DNA of 64,000 bases from Shinella sp. UYSO24 (GCA_902167985.1 CABHNZ010000005.1:124001-188000), one strand, 5' to 3'. Shown: positions 42,077-52,326, counted from the first letter of the stretch. A program made the numbers and translations. Notes: generated by a model not told the origin, from the letters alone.

Positions 42077-42960
42077 TCAGCCGGCGAGGGCGGCCTTGTG
42101 GGCTTCGAAGAAGTCGCCGAGCGTCTGCGGCTTCTGGCCGGTCAGCGTCTCGAAGTCGCTGGTGACGACGTCGAAATTGCCGGCGCGGATATTGGCGTCG
42201 GCGGAGACCAGCATCTTGACGATGAAATCCGGAAGGCCGGCGGCGGCGATGCCCTGGCCGAGTTCGTCATCCGTCACCTGAACCACGGCGAGCGGCTTGC
42301 CGGCGCCTTGGAGACGAGGGCGGCGATCTTGTCGGCGGTCAGTGCCTCGGGGCCGGTCAGCGTCAGGGTCTGGTTGCCGGCGGGCGGGTTGGCCAGAGCT
42401 GCGGCCGCGCCACGGGCGCAATCGTCGCGGCTGATATTGGCGACCTTGCCGGTGCCGATCGAGGTGAACCATTTGCCGCCGGCCAGATTGTGCGGCATGC
42501 CCATCAGGTAGTTGTCGTCATACCAGGCATTGCGCAGGATCGTGTAGGGCAGGCCGCTTGCCTTGATGGCGTTTTCCGTGCCGAGATGGTCGGGCGCGAA
42601 CGTGACCAGCGACTTGTCCGGGTTCGGCATCGAGGTGTAGAGGATATGGCCGACGCCGGCTGCCTTGGCGGCGTTGACGGCTGCCGTGTGCTGCTTCAGG
42701 CGGCCGCCCGGCGTGGCAAGCTCGTCGGTGGAAATGAGGAGAAGGCGGTCGATGCCGGTGAAGGCGGCAACGAGGCCGGCCTCATCGTTGAAATCGGCCT
42801 TGCGGGTCTCGATGCCCTTGTCTGCGAGGTCGGCAAGCTTTGCCGTATCGCGGGAGGCGGCGATAATATCGCCTGCGGCAACCTTCGATGTCTCCAGAAG
42901 GTGACGGATGATGGCGCGGCCGAGTTTGCCGTTGGCGCCGGTGACGAGAAGCTTGCCCAT
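42077..42960 (-). CDS. NmrA-like NAD(P)-binding protein, QorB-type quinone oxidoreductase (frameshift near 42300)
   Basis: Atypical short-chain dehydrogenase, about 294 aa after one base is restored near 42300. NAD(P) motif KLLVTGANGKLGRAIIRHLL; IDRLLLISTDELATPGGRL; YTILRNAWYDDNYL; ISRDDCARGAAAAL. The displaced C-terminal frame reads KPLAVVQVTDDELGQGIAAAGLP and ends HKAALAG. It is divergent from an HxlR regulator, the same arrangement as qorB/ytfH in E. coli, which supports a redox-stress or quinone-reducing role under that regulator. Confidence 0.88.
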
Positions 42961-43150
42961 GGATGGTCCTTCCTAAAAATCCTTGCCCGCATGCGGGTGC
43001 TGCCGAATGATGGTCTCAAAAAGAGACTAGGGCTAGAATAGGAATTGACGCAGCGCTGTAAAGAAGGCAGTTTTTCGGGAGATGGTTACTTCGAGGGAAC
43101 CACCTATCGGGCCCCAAGCGAACCAGTGCATGAACATTCAAGGAACCAAG

Positions 43151-43621
43151 ATGGCACAAGCCTCCTCCGCGCGCGCCACTGTCGTCGCTCCAGCCACGAC
43201 TACTGCCACAACCTCGGGCGCCACAACCTCGGACGCCACGTTGGCGGGTGCTCCGTGCGATATGTCCACATGGGATGCCGGCAACTGTCCGGTGCGCGAC
43301 GTGATGAACCAGATCGCGGGAAAATGGTCGACGCTGCTGTTGCAGGCGCTGGCAGGGCGACCCTACCGGTTCGGCGAATTGCGCCGGCTGGTGCCGGATA
43401 TTTCGCAGCGCATGCTGACCCAGACCCTGCGCGACCTGCAGCGCGACGGCTATATCGAGCGGGAAGTGTTTCCCACCAAGCCGCCGAGCGTCGAATACCG
43501 GATGACCGATCTCGGCCGGTCGCTGTTTGAACCGCTGTCCAAGGTCCTCTCCTGGGCGTCGGACAATCATGCCTCGGTGAAAGCGGCGCGGGTTAAGTTC
43601 GACGAGAGCGAGCTGGCGTGA
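43151..43621 (+). CDS. HxlR-family transcriptional regulator
   Basis: About 156 aa. A Thr/Ala-rich N-terminal stretch precedes the winged helix: [51 protein letters not shown] and [12 protein letters not shown]. The conserved Cys (GNCPV) at the domain start is often the redox or electrophile sensor in this family. The ATG at 43151 has AAGGA 8 bases upstream; ATGs at 43130 and 43082 would extend it. It probably controls the divergent QorB-like gene. Confidence 0.9.
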   Translation: MAQASSARATVVAPATTTATTSGATTSDATLAGAPCDMSTWDAGNCPVRDVMNQIAGKWSTLLLQALAGRPYRFGELRRLVPDISQRMLTQTLRDLQRDGYIEREVFPTKPPSVEYRMTDLGRSLFEPLSKVLSWASDNHASVKAARVKFDESELA

Positions 43622-43669
43622 GGGTGACGGAGGTGATGGGCCTCTCTCATGCTCTCGGACACGAAAAAA

Positions 43670-43691
43670 GGGCGGTCCTTGCGGGCCGCCC
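43670..43691. terminator. Bidirectional terminator between HxlR and alcohol dehydrogenase genes
   Basis: GGGCGGTCC/GGGCCGCCC with a TTGC loop (one G-U pair), an A-run before it and a T-rich stretch after it. Serves convergent genes. Confidence 0.85.
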
Positions 43692-43721
43692 TTCGTGTTT
43701 TTGCCGTTTGATCGACGCGGA

Positions 43722-44768
43722 TCAGGCGGCGAGCGAGGCGATGTCGATGACGAAGCGGTAGCGCACGTCGCTCTTCAGCACGCGCTCATAGGCTTCGTTG
43801 ACCTGTTGAATGTTGATCTTCTCGATTTCCGAGACGATGTTGTGCTTGCCGCAGAAATCCAGCATTTCCTGGGTTTCCTTGATCGAGCCGATCATCGAGC
43901 CGGCGAGCGAACGGCGGGCCGGGATGACCGAGAAGGCATGAACCGGGATCGCATGTTCCGGCACGCCGAGCAGGACCATCGTGCCATTGACCTTCAGGAG
44001 GTTCAGGTAGGCGTTCCAGTCGATTTCGGCCGATACGGTGCAGAGGATCAGGTCGAAGGTGCCGGCGAGCTTTTCGAAGGTCGAGGCATCCGAAGTGGCG
44101 TAATATTCCTTGGCGCCGAGCTTCAGGCCGTCTTCCTTCTTCGACAGGGTCTGGGAGAGGACGGTGATATCCGCACCCATGGCCGAGCCGATCTTGACGC
44201 CCATATGGCCGAGGCCACCCATGCCGACGATCGCAACCTTCTTGCCGGGGCCGGCATTCCAGTGGGCGAGCGGCGAATAGAGCGTGATGCCGGCGCAAAG
44301 CAGCGGCGCGGAGGCATCGAGCGGCAGGTTGTCCGGGATGGACAGGACATAGCCTTCCTTGACGACGATCGAGTCGGAATAACCGCCCTGGGTCGCCGTC
44401 TTGCCGTCGGCTTCGACGCTGTTATAGGTCTGGACGAGGCCCGGCATATACTGCTCGTTATCGACATCGCGGGCAGCGCAGCCGACGCAGCTATCGACGA
44501 AGCAGCCAACGCCGACGCGGTCGCCGACCTTGAACTTCGTGACATTGGCGCCGACCGCCGTAACGATGCCGGCGATCTCGTGGCCCGGAACGATCGGGTA
44601 GACGGCGTTCTTCCACTCGTTGCGCACGGTGTGGATGTCGGAATGGCAGATGCCGGCAAACTTGATGTCGATCACCACGTCGTCGTCATTCGGTTCGCGC
44701 CGTTCGAAGGTGAAGGGCTTGAGCGGGCTCGACGCGTCAGTTGCGGCATAACCTTTTGCAATAGGCAT
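43722..44768 (-). CDS. NAD(P)-dependent zinc-type alcohol dehydrogenase (YahK/CAD-like)
   Basis: 348 aa medium-chain dehydrogenase. Catalytic-zinc ligands: Cys in [13 protein letters not shown], His-Glu in [12 protein letters not shown] and Cys in [16 protein letters not shown]. Cofactor motif: [17 protein letters not shown]. In the structural-zinc loop only two of the usual four Cys remain ([19 protein letters not shown]). The ATG at 44768 has GGAG 7 bases upstream and replaces a longer reading. It is divergent from an AraC regulator, which may control it. The substrate is likely an aldehyde or primary alcohol. Confidence 0.93.
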   Translation of the reverse strand: MPIAKGYAATDASSPLKPFTFERREPNDDDVVIDIKFAGICHSDIHTVRNEWKNAVYPIVPGHEIAGIVTAVGANVTKFKVGDRVGVGCFVDSCVGCAARDVDNEQYMPGLVQTYNSVEADGKTATQGGYSDSIVVKEGYVLSIPDNLPLDASAPLLCAGITLYSPLAHWNAGPGKKVAIVGMGGLGHMGVKIGSAMGADITVLSQTLSKKEDGLKLGAKEYYATSDASTFEKLAGTFDLILCTVSAEIDWNAYLNLLKVNGTMVLLGVPEHAIPVHAFSVIPARRSLAGSMIGSIKETQEMLDFCGKHNIVSEIEKINIQQVNEAYERVLKSDVRYRFVIDIASLAA

Positions 44769-45067
44769 GGAAAACTCCATTCATTTGTCTTGGCGGAATT
44801 GAACGCTGCGGACTATGCCGCAAGCCGGATCATGGCGTTAGACCAATCCTCCGATCTTCTTGCATAATCCTGCAAAAACCCTCTTCGGGATCTGTCCGCA
44901 GGCCAGGCCCTGTGGAAGAGGCCCAAGGCCGGACAAGGCGGATCTGCAGTCGAAATGGGGAGGGTGAGGGATAATTCTCCATGCCAATGTTTCTAAAACC
45001 GTGCGAAGTGCCTATTTATCCCCGACACCGAACCAATCCCGACACCGAACCAACAGGTCGCGACCGC

Positions 45068-46018
45068 ATGACTGCCGCCTTCTTGCCCTATCAGGAACTG
45101 ACCTCGCTTTGCTCGCGCTTCGTCATCGACAGGCAGGGGCAGAGTGCGGATTTCATTCCCTGGCTGCACCTGCATCGCTGCTCGGCGCCGACGGCGCCGC
45201 TGCACAGCCCGATGACGCCGACGCTTGCCTTCATCATCCAGGGGGCAAAGAGCCTGACGCTCGGGCAGAACACCTATCGGTATGGCGCAGGCCAATACCT
45301 CCTCACCTCTCTCGATCTGCCGGTCAGCTCGTGGGTGATGGAGGCAAGCGGCGACATTCCCTATCTCTGCGCCTGTATCGATATCCGGCTCGACCGGCTG
45401 CATGACCTGCTCGGGCGTCTAGATCTCCTGAAGACGCCGGCGGTCGACGAGGATCTGCTCGGCCTTTCGGTTAATCATGCCTCGCCGGAACTCGTCGATG
45501 CCTTGACCCGGCTGGTGCGGCTTCTCGAACAGCCGGGCGATATCGCGGCGATGGCGCCGATCATCGAGCAGGAAATTCTCTACCGGCTTCTGATGGGCCC
45601 CGAAGGGCCGAAGCTTATCCACATGGCCATGGCCGAAAGCCAGAGCCACCGGGTGGCGCGCGCCGTCGACTGGCTGCGCAGCAATTTCCATCGGCCGCTG
45701 AAGGTGGAGGAACTCTGCGAGCGCGTCGGCATGAGCCAGTCTTCCTTCCATCACCATTTCAAGGCGGTGACGGCGCTGACGCCGGTTCAGTACCAGAAGC
45801 GGCTGAGGCTGCATGAGGCAAGGCGGCTGATGCTGGTCGAGGGGCTCGATGCGGGCAATGCCGGGCATCGGGTGGGCTATCAGAGCCCGTCGCAGTTCAG
45901 CCGCGAATATGGCCGGCTCTACGGCCTGTCTCCGGCGCGTGACATGGAAAGTGTTCGGGAGAATGCCCGTGAGGCAGGACGAGGTGGTATCCTGCCGGGG
46001 GCAGTCGCTGCCGAGTGA
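45068..46018 (+). CDS. AraC-family transcriptional regulator (AraC_N type)
   Basis: 316 aa. The N-terminal AraC_N sensor domain (about residues 25-180, SPMTPTLAFIIQGAKSLTLG) precedes a double helix-turn-helix: VARAVDWLRSNFHRPLKVEE, RVGMSQSSFHHHFKAVTALT, PVQYQKRLRLHEARRLML and VGYQSPSQFSREYGRLYG. This subtype often regulates a neighbouring dehydrogenase or reductase in response to aldehydes, in agreement with the divergent alcohol dehydrogenase. The ATG at 45068 is favoured over upstream in-frame codons. Confidence 0.93.
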   Translation: MTAAFLPYQELTSLCSRFVIDRQGQSADFIPWLHLHRCSAPTAPLHSPMTPTLAFIIQGAKSLTLGQNTYRYGAGQYLLTSLDLPVSSWVMEASGDIPYLCACIDIRLDRLHDLLGRLDLLKTPAVDEDLLGLSVNHASPELVDALTRLVRLLEQPGDIAAMAPIIEQEILYRLLMGPEGPKLIHMAMAESQSHRVARAVDWLRSNFHRPLKVEELCERVGMSQSSFHHHFKAVTALTPVQYQKRLRLHEARRLMLVEGLDAGNAGHRVGYQSPSQFSREYGRLYGLSPARDMESVRENAREAGRGGILPGAVAAE

Positions 46019-46231
46019 GGCATCTCTGCCGGGCCTGCCGGGTGAGGCTTTTCCGGTGAGGTTTTTGGGGGGGGGCTTTGGCGGGGAGGCGTATCGGTCG
46101 ATCGCTGCAGATCGCGGCTTTTGATCAATGCTGCCCTCCGATGGCCACCGAGCGAGGGTGGCCGTCTTCGTTTCGGTAGCAGGCGCACGGCGGCAGGCTT
46201 TATCTGCAGGGCCGGGCGCGGCCATTTATCG

Positions 46232-46432
46232 TTACGGATTGAACTTGCCCTTGTGATGGGCCGGGACCGGGGCATGCCAATGCCAATTGCCGCTCGTCCA
46301 GCTCTGATCGTCCTTGGTTTGCTGGCTCTGTTGCGGCGCGGCTTTCGCCGGGCTCGCCGGGGCGGCATTGGCTGCATTGAACGAAATGGTTGCAAGCATC
46401 GCGAGGATAGCTGTGCTGACGAGGATTTTCAT
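46232..46432 (-). CDS. Small exported protein of unknown function
   Basis: 66 aa. A clear signal peptide (MKILVSTAILAMLATISFNA, cleavage after NAANA) precedes a short Gln/Ala-rich region and a His/Trp-rich C-terminus (SGNWHWHAPVPAHHKGKF) that could bind metal. The ATG at 46432 is preferred over the one four codons upstream because it starts the signal peptide. No partner genes. Not recognised. Confidence 0.65.
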   Translation of the reverse strand: MKILVSTAILAMLATISFNAANAAPASPAKAAPQQSQQTKDDQSWTSGNWHWHAPVPAHHKGKFNP

Positions 46433-46760
46433 CGGGGTTTCCAATCTTTTTTCTCTGACTATTATTTAATCGAACTAATCGGTTCGATGTCTATCAGGTG
46501 GGTGTTTCGAGGAGGCTTCACAAGGGGGAGGGCTGTCCTTTTGTGCGCCGCATTTCAGTGGAATTCTGAAGAAATACCGGTGCTTCCCGAAATTGTGGCA
46601 ATAAAACAGGTGGTTACGGAAGGTGTTTTGTTGCGCTGCGGCATCGCATCGATGTGTCAATATCCCTGACGCAGTTCCATCCGTCTTGGCTGAACCGATC
46701 GCGATCTGCCTGAAATTTTGCCTCTTGACGATGTTTCGGGACGTCTGTAGAGGGTGAACC
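46433..46760. other. Intergenic region upstream of the TetR gene
   Basis: About 330 bp without a gene. A candidate promoter for the TetR gene lies at TTGACG (46725-46730), about 17 bases before TAGAGG. Otherwise AT-richer than the surroundings, with nothing else evident. Confidence 0.45.
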
Positions 46761-46774
46761 GTACCGTACGGTAC
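46761..46774. promoter_or_regulatory. 14-bp palindromic operator before the TetR gene
   Basis: GTACCGTACGGTAC is a perfect palindrome 22 bp upstream of the TetR-family start codon and just downstream of a -10-like box. This is the usual place for autorepression. Confidence 0.75.
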
Positions 46775-46795
46775 TTAATTCGAGGGGTTGTATCC

Positions 46796-47416
46796 GTGTC
46801 CACTGATCCGAATGTTTCGGGAGAATTTTCGCCGCGCCAGAGTGCCGTTCTGGCCGAGGCTCTGCGTCTTCTCGTGGAAGGCGGAGACAAGGCGCTGACG
46901 ACGGCCGGGCTGGCGCGCGCTGCCAATTGCTCGAAGGAAAGCCTTTATAAATGGTTCGGCGATCGCGACGGGCTTCTGGCCGCGATGATCTCGTTCCAGC
47001 AGAGCAAGGTGCGCACGGCCGAGCGCCCCGGCGAGCGGCTGACGGCCGAGGCGCTGCACGACCATCTGGAAACCTTTGCCTGCGATCTGCTCGAAGTTCT
47101 CTCGGGCGATGTTTCTCTGGCGCTCAACCGGCTGGCGATCGGCCAGTCGAGCCGCGACGGTTCCAAACTCGGCCGGCTGCTCGTCGAACATGGCCGCCGG
47201 CAGATCGATCGCCGCGCCCGCTCGCTGATCGATGCGGGCAAGCGTGCCGGTCTGCTGCGCTTCGACGATGCGGACGGGGCCTATCATACGCTTTACGGCC
47301 TGATCGTCTCGGACCTGCATGTGCGGATGCTGCTCGGCGAACCGGCGCTCAAGGACAACAGGGTGCAGGCCCGCCGCGCTGTCGACGCATTCATGACGCT
47401 GCATGGCACGGCCTGA
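46796..47416 (+). CDS. TetR/AcrR-family transcriptional regulator
   Basis: 206 aa. N-terminal helix-turn-helix: RQSAVLAEALRLLVEGGDKA, LTTAGLARAANCSKESLYKWFGDRDGLLAAMI. The C-terminal ligand domain (about residues 70-200) resembles the AefR-like group. The GTG start at 46796 is chosen because GAGGGG lies 8 bases upstream and the longer reading would include the operator. Likely autoregulated through the palindrome at 46761. Upstream of ilvC but separated by a hairpin; no regulatory target is obvious. Confidence 0.9.
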   Translation: MSTDPNVSGEFSPRQSAVLAEALRLLVEGGDKALTTAGLARAANCSKESLYKWFGDRDGLLAAMISFQQSKVRTAERPGERLTAEALHDHLETFACDLLEVLSGDVSLALNRLAIGQSSRDGSKLGRLLVEHGRRQIDRRARSLIDAGKRAGLLRFDDADGAYHTLYGLIVSDLHVRMLLGEPALKDNRVQARRAVDAFMTLHGTA

Positions 47417-47427
47417 AAACCGCTTAA

Positions 47428-48536
<1,109 letters not shown>

Positions 48537-48606
48537 TCGGCTTTCCGGTCTTCTGCCTGCCGGCTGCTTGCATCCTGTGATGCGTGGCGGCCGACAAAAC
48601 CTCGGC

Positions 48607-48690
48607 CGTCATCCTCGCCCTTGTGGCGAGGATCTGACCACGGTCACGATGGACGTGGGCAGATCCTCTGGAGAAGCCGGAGGATGATGC
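48607..48690. repeat. Rhizobial intergenic palindromic element, full copy
   Basis: Two hairpins in a row: GTCATCCTCGCC/GGCGAGGATCTGAC, then AGATCCTCTGG/CCGGAGGATGATG, joined by about 20 bp. Same plan as 52076-52161. Resembles the rhizobial RIME-type mosaic elements. Confidence 0.75.
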
Positions 48691-48758
48691 ATGAGGGGTG
48701 AGTTTTCACCGGGCGGTGACTGTCGATCGATAGGACGCGTCGTCGAAAATCTCGAAAA

Positions 48759-48786
48759 GGCCGGGGTATTCGCTCCGGCCTTTTTT
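48759..48786. terminator. Bidirectional terminator between ilvC and HxlR genes
   Basis: GGCCGGGG/CTCCGGCC with a TATTCG loop (one G-U pair), AAAA before and six T after. Confidence 0.88.
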
Positions 48787-48804
48787 GCATCGTGACGGTT
48801 TACG

Positions 48805-49200
48805 TCAAGCTGCTTGCGTCACTGCGGAGCCGCCATTGCGGTCGTCGAAGGCGGCGCGGGCCTTGTCGACTTCGGCCATATTCTCAAGCGTCCATTTATA
48901 GAGCGCCTTGAACGGATGCTGCAGCGAGCGGCCGAGGGGGGTGATCTCGTATTCCACGCCGACCGGCGAGGTGGGAATGACCCGGCGCAGGATGAGCCCG
49001 TTGCGCTCCAGCCGCCGCAGGCACTGGGTGAGCGCCTTCTGCGTGACGCCTTCCAGCCGCCGCTTGATCTCGTTGAAGCGGGCCGGGCCGGGGTCGAGCA
49101 CCGTCAGGACCATCATCGACCACTTGTCGGCGATCTGGTCGAACAGAAGGCGGCTCGGACATTCGACCGAGAAGCAAAGGTGTTTGTCTTGCGGCTTCAA
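48805..49200 (-). CDS. HxlR-family transcriptional regulator with TTG start
   Basis: 131 aa winged-helix regulator: CPSRLLFDQIADKWSMMVLTVL, RFNEIKRRLEGVTQKALTQCLRRLERNG and VGVEYEITPLGRSL. It has two Cys near the N-terminus (LCFSVECPS) as possible redox sensors. The start codon is TTG at 49200: a strong GGAGGA sits 5 bases upstream and no ATG fits. Divergent from an old-yellow-enzyme gene, with shared GTATACCTA repeats between them, so it probably regulates that gene and itself. Confidence 0.9.
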   Translation of the reverse strand: MKPQDKHLCFSVECPSRLLFDQIADKWSMMVLTVLDPGPARFNEIKRRLEGVTQKALTQCLRRLERNGLILRRVIPTSPVGVEYEITPLGRSLQHPFKALYKWTLENMAEVDKARAAFDDRNGGSAVTQAA

Positions 49201-49212
49201 TGGTTTCCTCCA

Positions 49213-49268
49213 GTATACCTAGTGGAGACAAGGTGCGTTCTTGACGCTAGGTTTACATTGTATACCTA
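49213..49268. promoter_or_regulatory. Duplicated GTATACCTA sites in the HxlR / oxidoreductase divergent promoter
   Basis: GTATACCTA occurs at 49213-49221 and 49260-49268 in direct orientation, 47 bp apart. Each contains the palindrome GTATAC. The left copy abuts the HxlR ribosome site; the right copy lies near a TTGACG box (49241) reading toward the oxidoreductase. Confidence 0.65.
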
Positions 49269-49324
49269 AGGCCGGCAAGCAATTGGTGCCGGGCAACCGG
49301 CGCCTGGCCATTGGAGTATTGTGC

Positions 49325-50443
49325 ATGAGCGATTATTCGACCGACATCCTGTTTCAGCCTTTTCAGATCGGCAAGCTTTCGCTGCCCAACCGTATCGTCA
49401 TGGCGCCGATGACGCGCACCTTCACGGATCAGGGTGTGCCGGGCAAGGCCAATGCCGATTATTACCGCCGGCGGGCGGAAGGTCAGGTCGGCCTCATTCT
49501 TTCCGAGGGCACGGTGATCGACCGTCCGGCATCGCGCAATCATCCGGGCATTCCATTCATCCATGGGCAGGCGGCGCTAGAAGGCTGGCGCGGCGTCGTC
49601 GAGGCCGTGCATGCGGCGGGCGGTCGTATCGGCCCGCAGATCTGGCACACCGGCGCAACCAAGGGGCCGATGCCGGGCTGGGAGCCGGATGCGCCGGTGG
49701 AAAGCCCGTCTGGTCTCAATGCGCCGGGTGAAGAACGGGGCGTTGCCATGAGTGAAAGCGATATTGCCGATACGATCGCCGCCTTTGCCAAGGCGGCCGG
49801 CGATGCCAAGGCCCTCGGCTTCGACGTCGTGGAACTGCATGGCGCGCATGGCTATCTGATCGACCAGTTCTTCTGGTCGGGCAGCAACAAGCGCAGCGAT
49901 CGCTATGGCGGTCCGACGATTGCCGAGCGCAGCCGCTTTGCCGCCGAGATCATTGCCGCTGTGCGCGCCGCAGTCGGGCCGGACTTCCCCGTTATCATCC
50001 GGCTTTCCCAGTGGAAGCAGCAGGATTACAAGGCGCGGCTTGCCGAGACGCCGAAGGAGATGGAAGCCTGGCTGCAGCCGCTCGTCGATGCCGGCGCCGA
50101 TGTGCTGCATTGCTCGCAGCGCCGCTTCTGGCTGCCGGAATTTCCCGAGATCGACGGCGACGACGGCCTCAACTTCGCCGGCTGGGCGAAGAAGATCACC
50201 GGTGCGACGACGATCAGCGTCGGCTCTGTCGGCCTGTCTGGCGATTTCATGGCGGCCTTCGGCGGCGAAAGCTCGACGGCACAGGGGCTGGACAAGCTGA
50301 CGGCCCGGATGGAACGCAACGAGTTCGATCTGATTGCCGTCGGCCGGGCGCTGATCAGCGATGCGGGCTGGGTCAAGAAGGTGAAGAGCGGCGGCGAGGG
50401 GCTTTCCGGCTTCGACGCTTCGGCGCTGCGTGAACTGGTCTGA
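49325..50443 (+). CDS. NADH:flavin oxidoreductase, old yellow enzyme family
   Basis: FMN-dependent ene-reductase, 372 aa TIM barrel. Blocks: FQIGKLSLPNRIVMAPMTRTF (FMN contact), ADYYRRRAEGQVGLILSEGT, GRIGPQIWHTGAT, VVELHGAHGYLIDQFFW (catalytic His with HGAHGYL), RSDRYGG, and the C-terminal FDLIAVGRALISDAGWV. Reduces activated C=C bonds such as those of quinones, enones or nitro compounds. Divergent from an HxlR regulator that likely induces it by electrophiles. A strong terminator follows. Confidence 0.95.
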   Translation: MSDYSTDILFQPFQIGKLSLPNRIVMAPMTRTFTDQGVPGKANADYYRRRAEGQVGLILSEGTVIDRPASRNHPGIPFIHGQAALEGWRGVVEAVHAAGGRIGPQIWHTGATKGPMPGWEPDAPVESPSGLNAPGEERGVAMSESDIADTIAAFAKAAGDAKALGFDVVELHGAHGYLIDQFFWSGSNKRSDRYGGPTIAERSRFAAEIIAAVRAAVGPDFPVIIRLSQWKQQDYKARLAETPKEMEAWLQPLVDAGADVLHCSQRRFWLPEFPEIDGDDGLNFAGWAKKITGATTISVGSVGLSGDFMAAFGGESSTAQGLDKLTARMERNEFDLIAVGRALISDAGWVKKVKSGGEGLSGFDASALRELV

Positions 50444-50493
50444 GGCAGTCACCGCCAGCACCGTCGAACATCATCGCGTTTGATGCTAGAATC

Positions 50494-50523
50494 GGCCGTC
50501 CGGAGCAATCCGGGCGGCCTTTT
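50494..50523 (+). terminator. Rho-independent terminator after the old yellow enzyme gene
   Basis: Eleven-base stem GGCCGTCCGGA/TCCGGGCGGCC (one G-T wobble) with a GCAA tetraloop, then TTTT. Confidence 0.9.
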
Positions 50524-50634
50524 GCCATCAGGAAGACATCGTCCGGTTGCCACAGCGATGGAGCCTCCGGCCGGGAGGCCAGAAAAAGCGCTGCCGAACA
50601 CAATTCGTGATCGAAAATATGTCGCACCCCAATA

Positions 50635-50651
50635 GGTCAACCTTGTTGACC
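50635..50651. promoter_or_regulatory. Inverted repeat upstream of the aminotransferase gene
   Basis: GGTCAAC and GTTGACC form a perfect 7-bp inverted repeat with a CTT spacer, 55 bp before the start codon. It overlaps a TTGACC -35-like box. Likely operator of an unlinked regulator. Confidence 0.6.
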
Positions 50652-50706
50652 TTGCGAAACTTATGTAAAGCAGCAGCCACAAAATTGAAATTTGAGGAAA
50701 CATTCC

Positions 50707-51951
50707 ATGCTCGATTGGGAACATATCTTCGCCACGCGCTCCAGCCGGATGAAGGCGTCGGAGATCCGTGAACTGCTGAAACTGCTCGAACAGCCGGACA
50801 TCATCTCGTTTGCCGGCGGCATTCCGGACCCGGCGCTGTTTCCGGCGGAAGAGTTCCAGAAGGCCTATTCGGATATTTTTGCCGGCCCGCAGGTGAATGC
50901 TGCCCTGCAGTATTCGGTCAGCGAAGGCTACAAGCCGCTGCGTGACTGGATCGTTCAGGACGTCGCCAAGATCGGCATCGACTGTCAGCCGGAAAACGTC
51001 TTCATCACGTCGGGTTCGCAGCAGGCGCTGGATTATCTCGGCAAGCTTTTCCTGTCGCCGAAGGATACGGCGCTCGTCACCTGGCCGACCTATCTCGGCG
51101 CGCTCTCGGCCTTCAATGCCTATGAGCCGACCTATGACCAGCTGTCGCTGAATGGCAACCGCACGCCGGAAGCCTATCGCGAGGCTGCCGCAAAATCCGG
51201 TGGCGCCGTCAAGTTCGCCTATCTGTCGGCCGACTTCTCCAACCCGACCGGCGAGACGATCGGCCTCGAAGGCCGCGAAAAGCTGCTCGATCTGGCCGAC
51301 GAGATGGATATCGCCATTCTCGAAGATGCCGCCTATCAGCATCTGCGTTTCGACGGCCAGCCGATCCCGCCGATCATGGCGCTCGATATCGAACGCAAGG
51401 GCGGTATCGAGAATACCCGCACGATCTATAGCGGCAGCTTCTCCAAGACGCTGGCGCCGGGCCTGCGCGTCGGCTTCGTCATCGCTTCCATGCCGGTCAT
51501 CCGCAAGCTCGTGCTGATGAAGCAGGCGGCCGACCTGCATTCCTCGACGATCAACCAGATCGCCATCGAGCAGGTCGCCGCGCGCGGCTTTGACGCCCAG
51601 GTTGCCAAGATCAAGGCTGCCTATAGCGAACGCCGCGACTTCATGCTGAAGGCGCTCGAGAAATACATGCCGAAGGGCACGTCCTGGACGAAGCCGGAAG
51701 GCGGCATGTTCGTCTGGGTGACGCTGCCGGAAGGCATGGACGGCGCCGAACTGCTGGCCAAGTCGATCGCCACCGAAAAGGTCGCCTTCGTGCCCGGCCG
51801 CGCCTTCTACGCGGATGGCAGCAATGCCAATACGCTGCGCATGAGCTATTCCTGCGCCAATGGCGAGATGATCGAGGAAGGCATCAAGCGCCTCGGCCGC
51901 CTGATCGCCAGCGCCTCCGTCGAGGAAAAGGAAGCCCTGCCGATCATCTGA
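50707..51951 (+). CDS. PLP-dependent aminotransferase, class I/II (MocR/LysN-like group)
   Basis: Fold-type I aminotransferase, 414 aa. PLP-binding Lys in YSGSFSKTLAPGLRVGF; Asn/Asp and Tyr contacts in LSADFSNPTGETIG and ILEDAAYQHLRFDG. The N-terminus ISFAGGIPDPALFPAEEF is typical of the 2-aminoadipate/aromatic aminotransferase group related to LysN. GAGGAAA precedes the ATG. Transcribed alone, with its own terminator. The amino donor cannot be fixed; 2-aminoadipate, aromatic or branched-chain amino acids are all possible. Confidence 0.92.
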   Translation: MLDWEHIFATRSSRMKASEIRELLKLLEQPDIISFAGGIPDPALFPAEEFQKAYSDIFAGPQVNAALQYSVSEGYKPLRDWIVQDVAKIGIDCQPENVFITSGSQQALDYLGKLFLSPKDTALVTWPTYLGALSAFNAYEPTYDQLSLNGNRTPEAYREAAAKSGGAVKFAYLSADFSNPTGETIGLEGREKLLDLADEMDIAILEDAAYQHLRFDGQPIPPIMALDIERKGGIENTRTIYSGSFSKTLAPGLRVGFVIASMPVIRKLVLMKQAADLHSSTINQIAIEQVAARGFDAQVAKIKAAYSERRDFMLKALEKYMPKGTSWTKPEGGMFVWVTLPEGMDGAELLAKSIATEKVAFVPGRAFYADGSNANTLRMSYSCANGEMIEEGIKRLGRLIASASVEEKEALPII

Positions 51952-51979
51952 GGATGATGGCTGGTTTCTAAGAGATGAG

Positions 51980-52005
51980 GGGCGGTCCATGGGTCCGCCC
52001 TTTTT
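51980..52005 (+). terminator. Terminator after the aminotransferase gene
   Basis: GGGCGG/CCGCCC stem with a 9-nt loop, followed by TTTTT. Confidence 0.8.
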
Positions 52006-52075
52006 CGTGTCGGGGTGCCAGAGGTTAAGGCGGGCAATAGCCCATGTCGCGCGTGTCTGCTGTTTTTATGGAGGA

Positions 52076-52161
52076 CGTCATCCTCGGCCCCCGTGCCGAG
52101 GATCTGACGACGGTCCCATTGGAGGTGGATAGATACTCGGGACAAGCCCGAGAATGACGGA
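52076..52161. repeat. Rhizobial intergenic palindromic element, full copy
   Basis: Two hairpins: GTCATCCTCGGC/GCCGAGGATCTGAC, then ATACTCGGG/CCCGAGAATGACG. Same plan and near-identical edges to 48607-48690. The loops differ while arms co-vary. Confidence 0.78.
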
Positions 52162-52326
52162 GGGGATGGGGTGGGGGCTGGTGCCGCATCGCGTCACATT
52201 TTTCCACAGCCTGCTGCCTATTTGATGCAATTATGACAGCTTCCACCCCTATATTTCGAGGGTGTCATATTCATGTTACGCCCCTGTGCTTTTAGGCTCC
52301 CATCTCGACAACAGGGGCTGTCCTTC

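Noticed and set aside
52284..52326. Earlier ATG extending the iron-type binding protein
   Set aside because: It would add residues in front of a clean signal peptide; the start at 52327 fits export.
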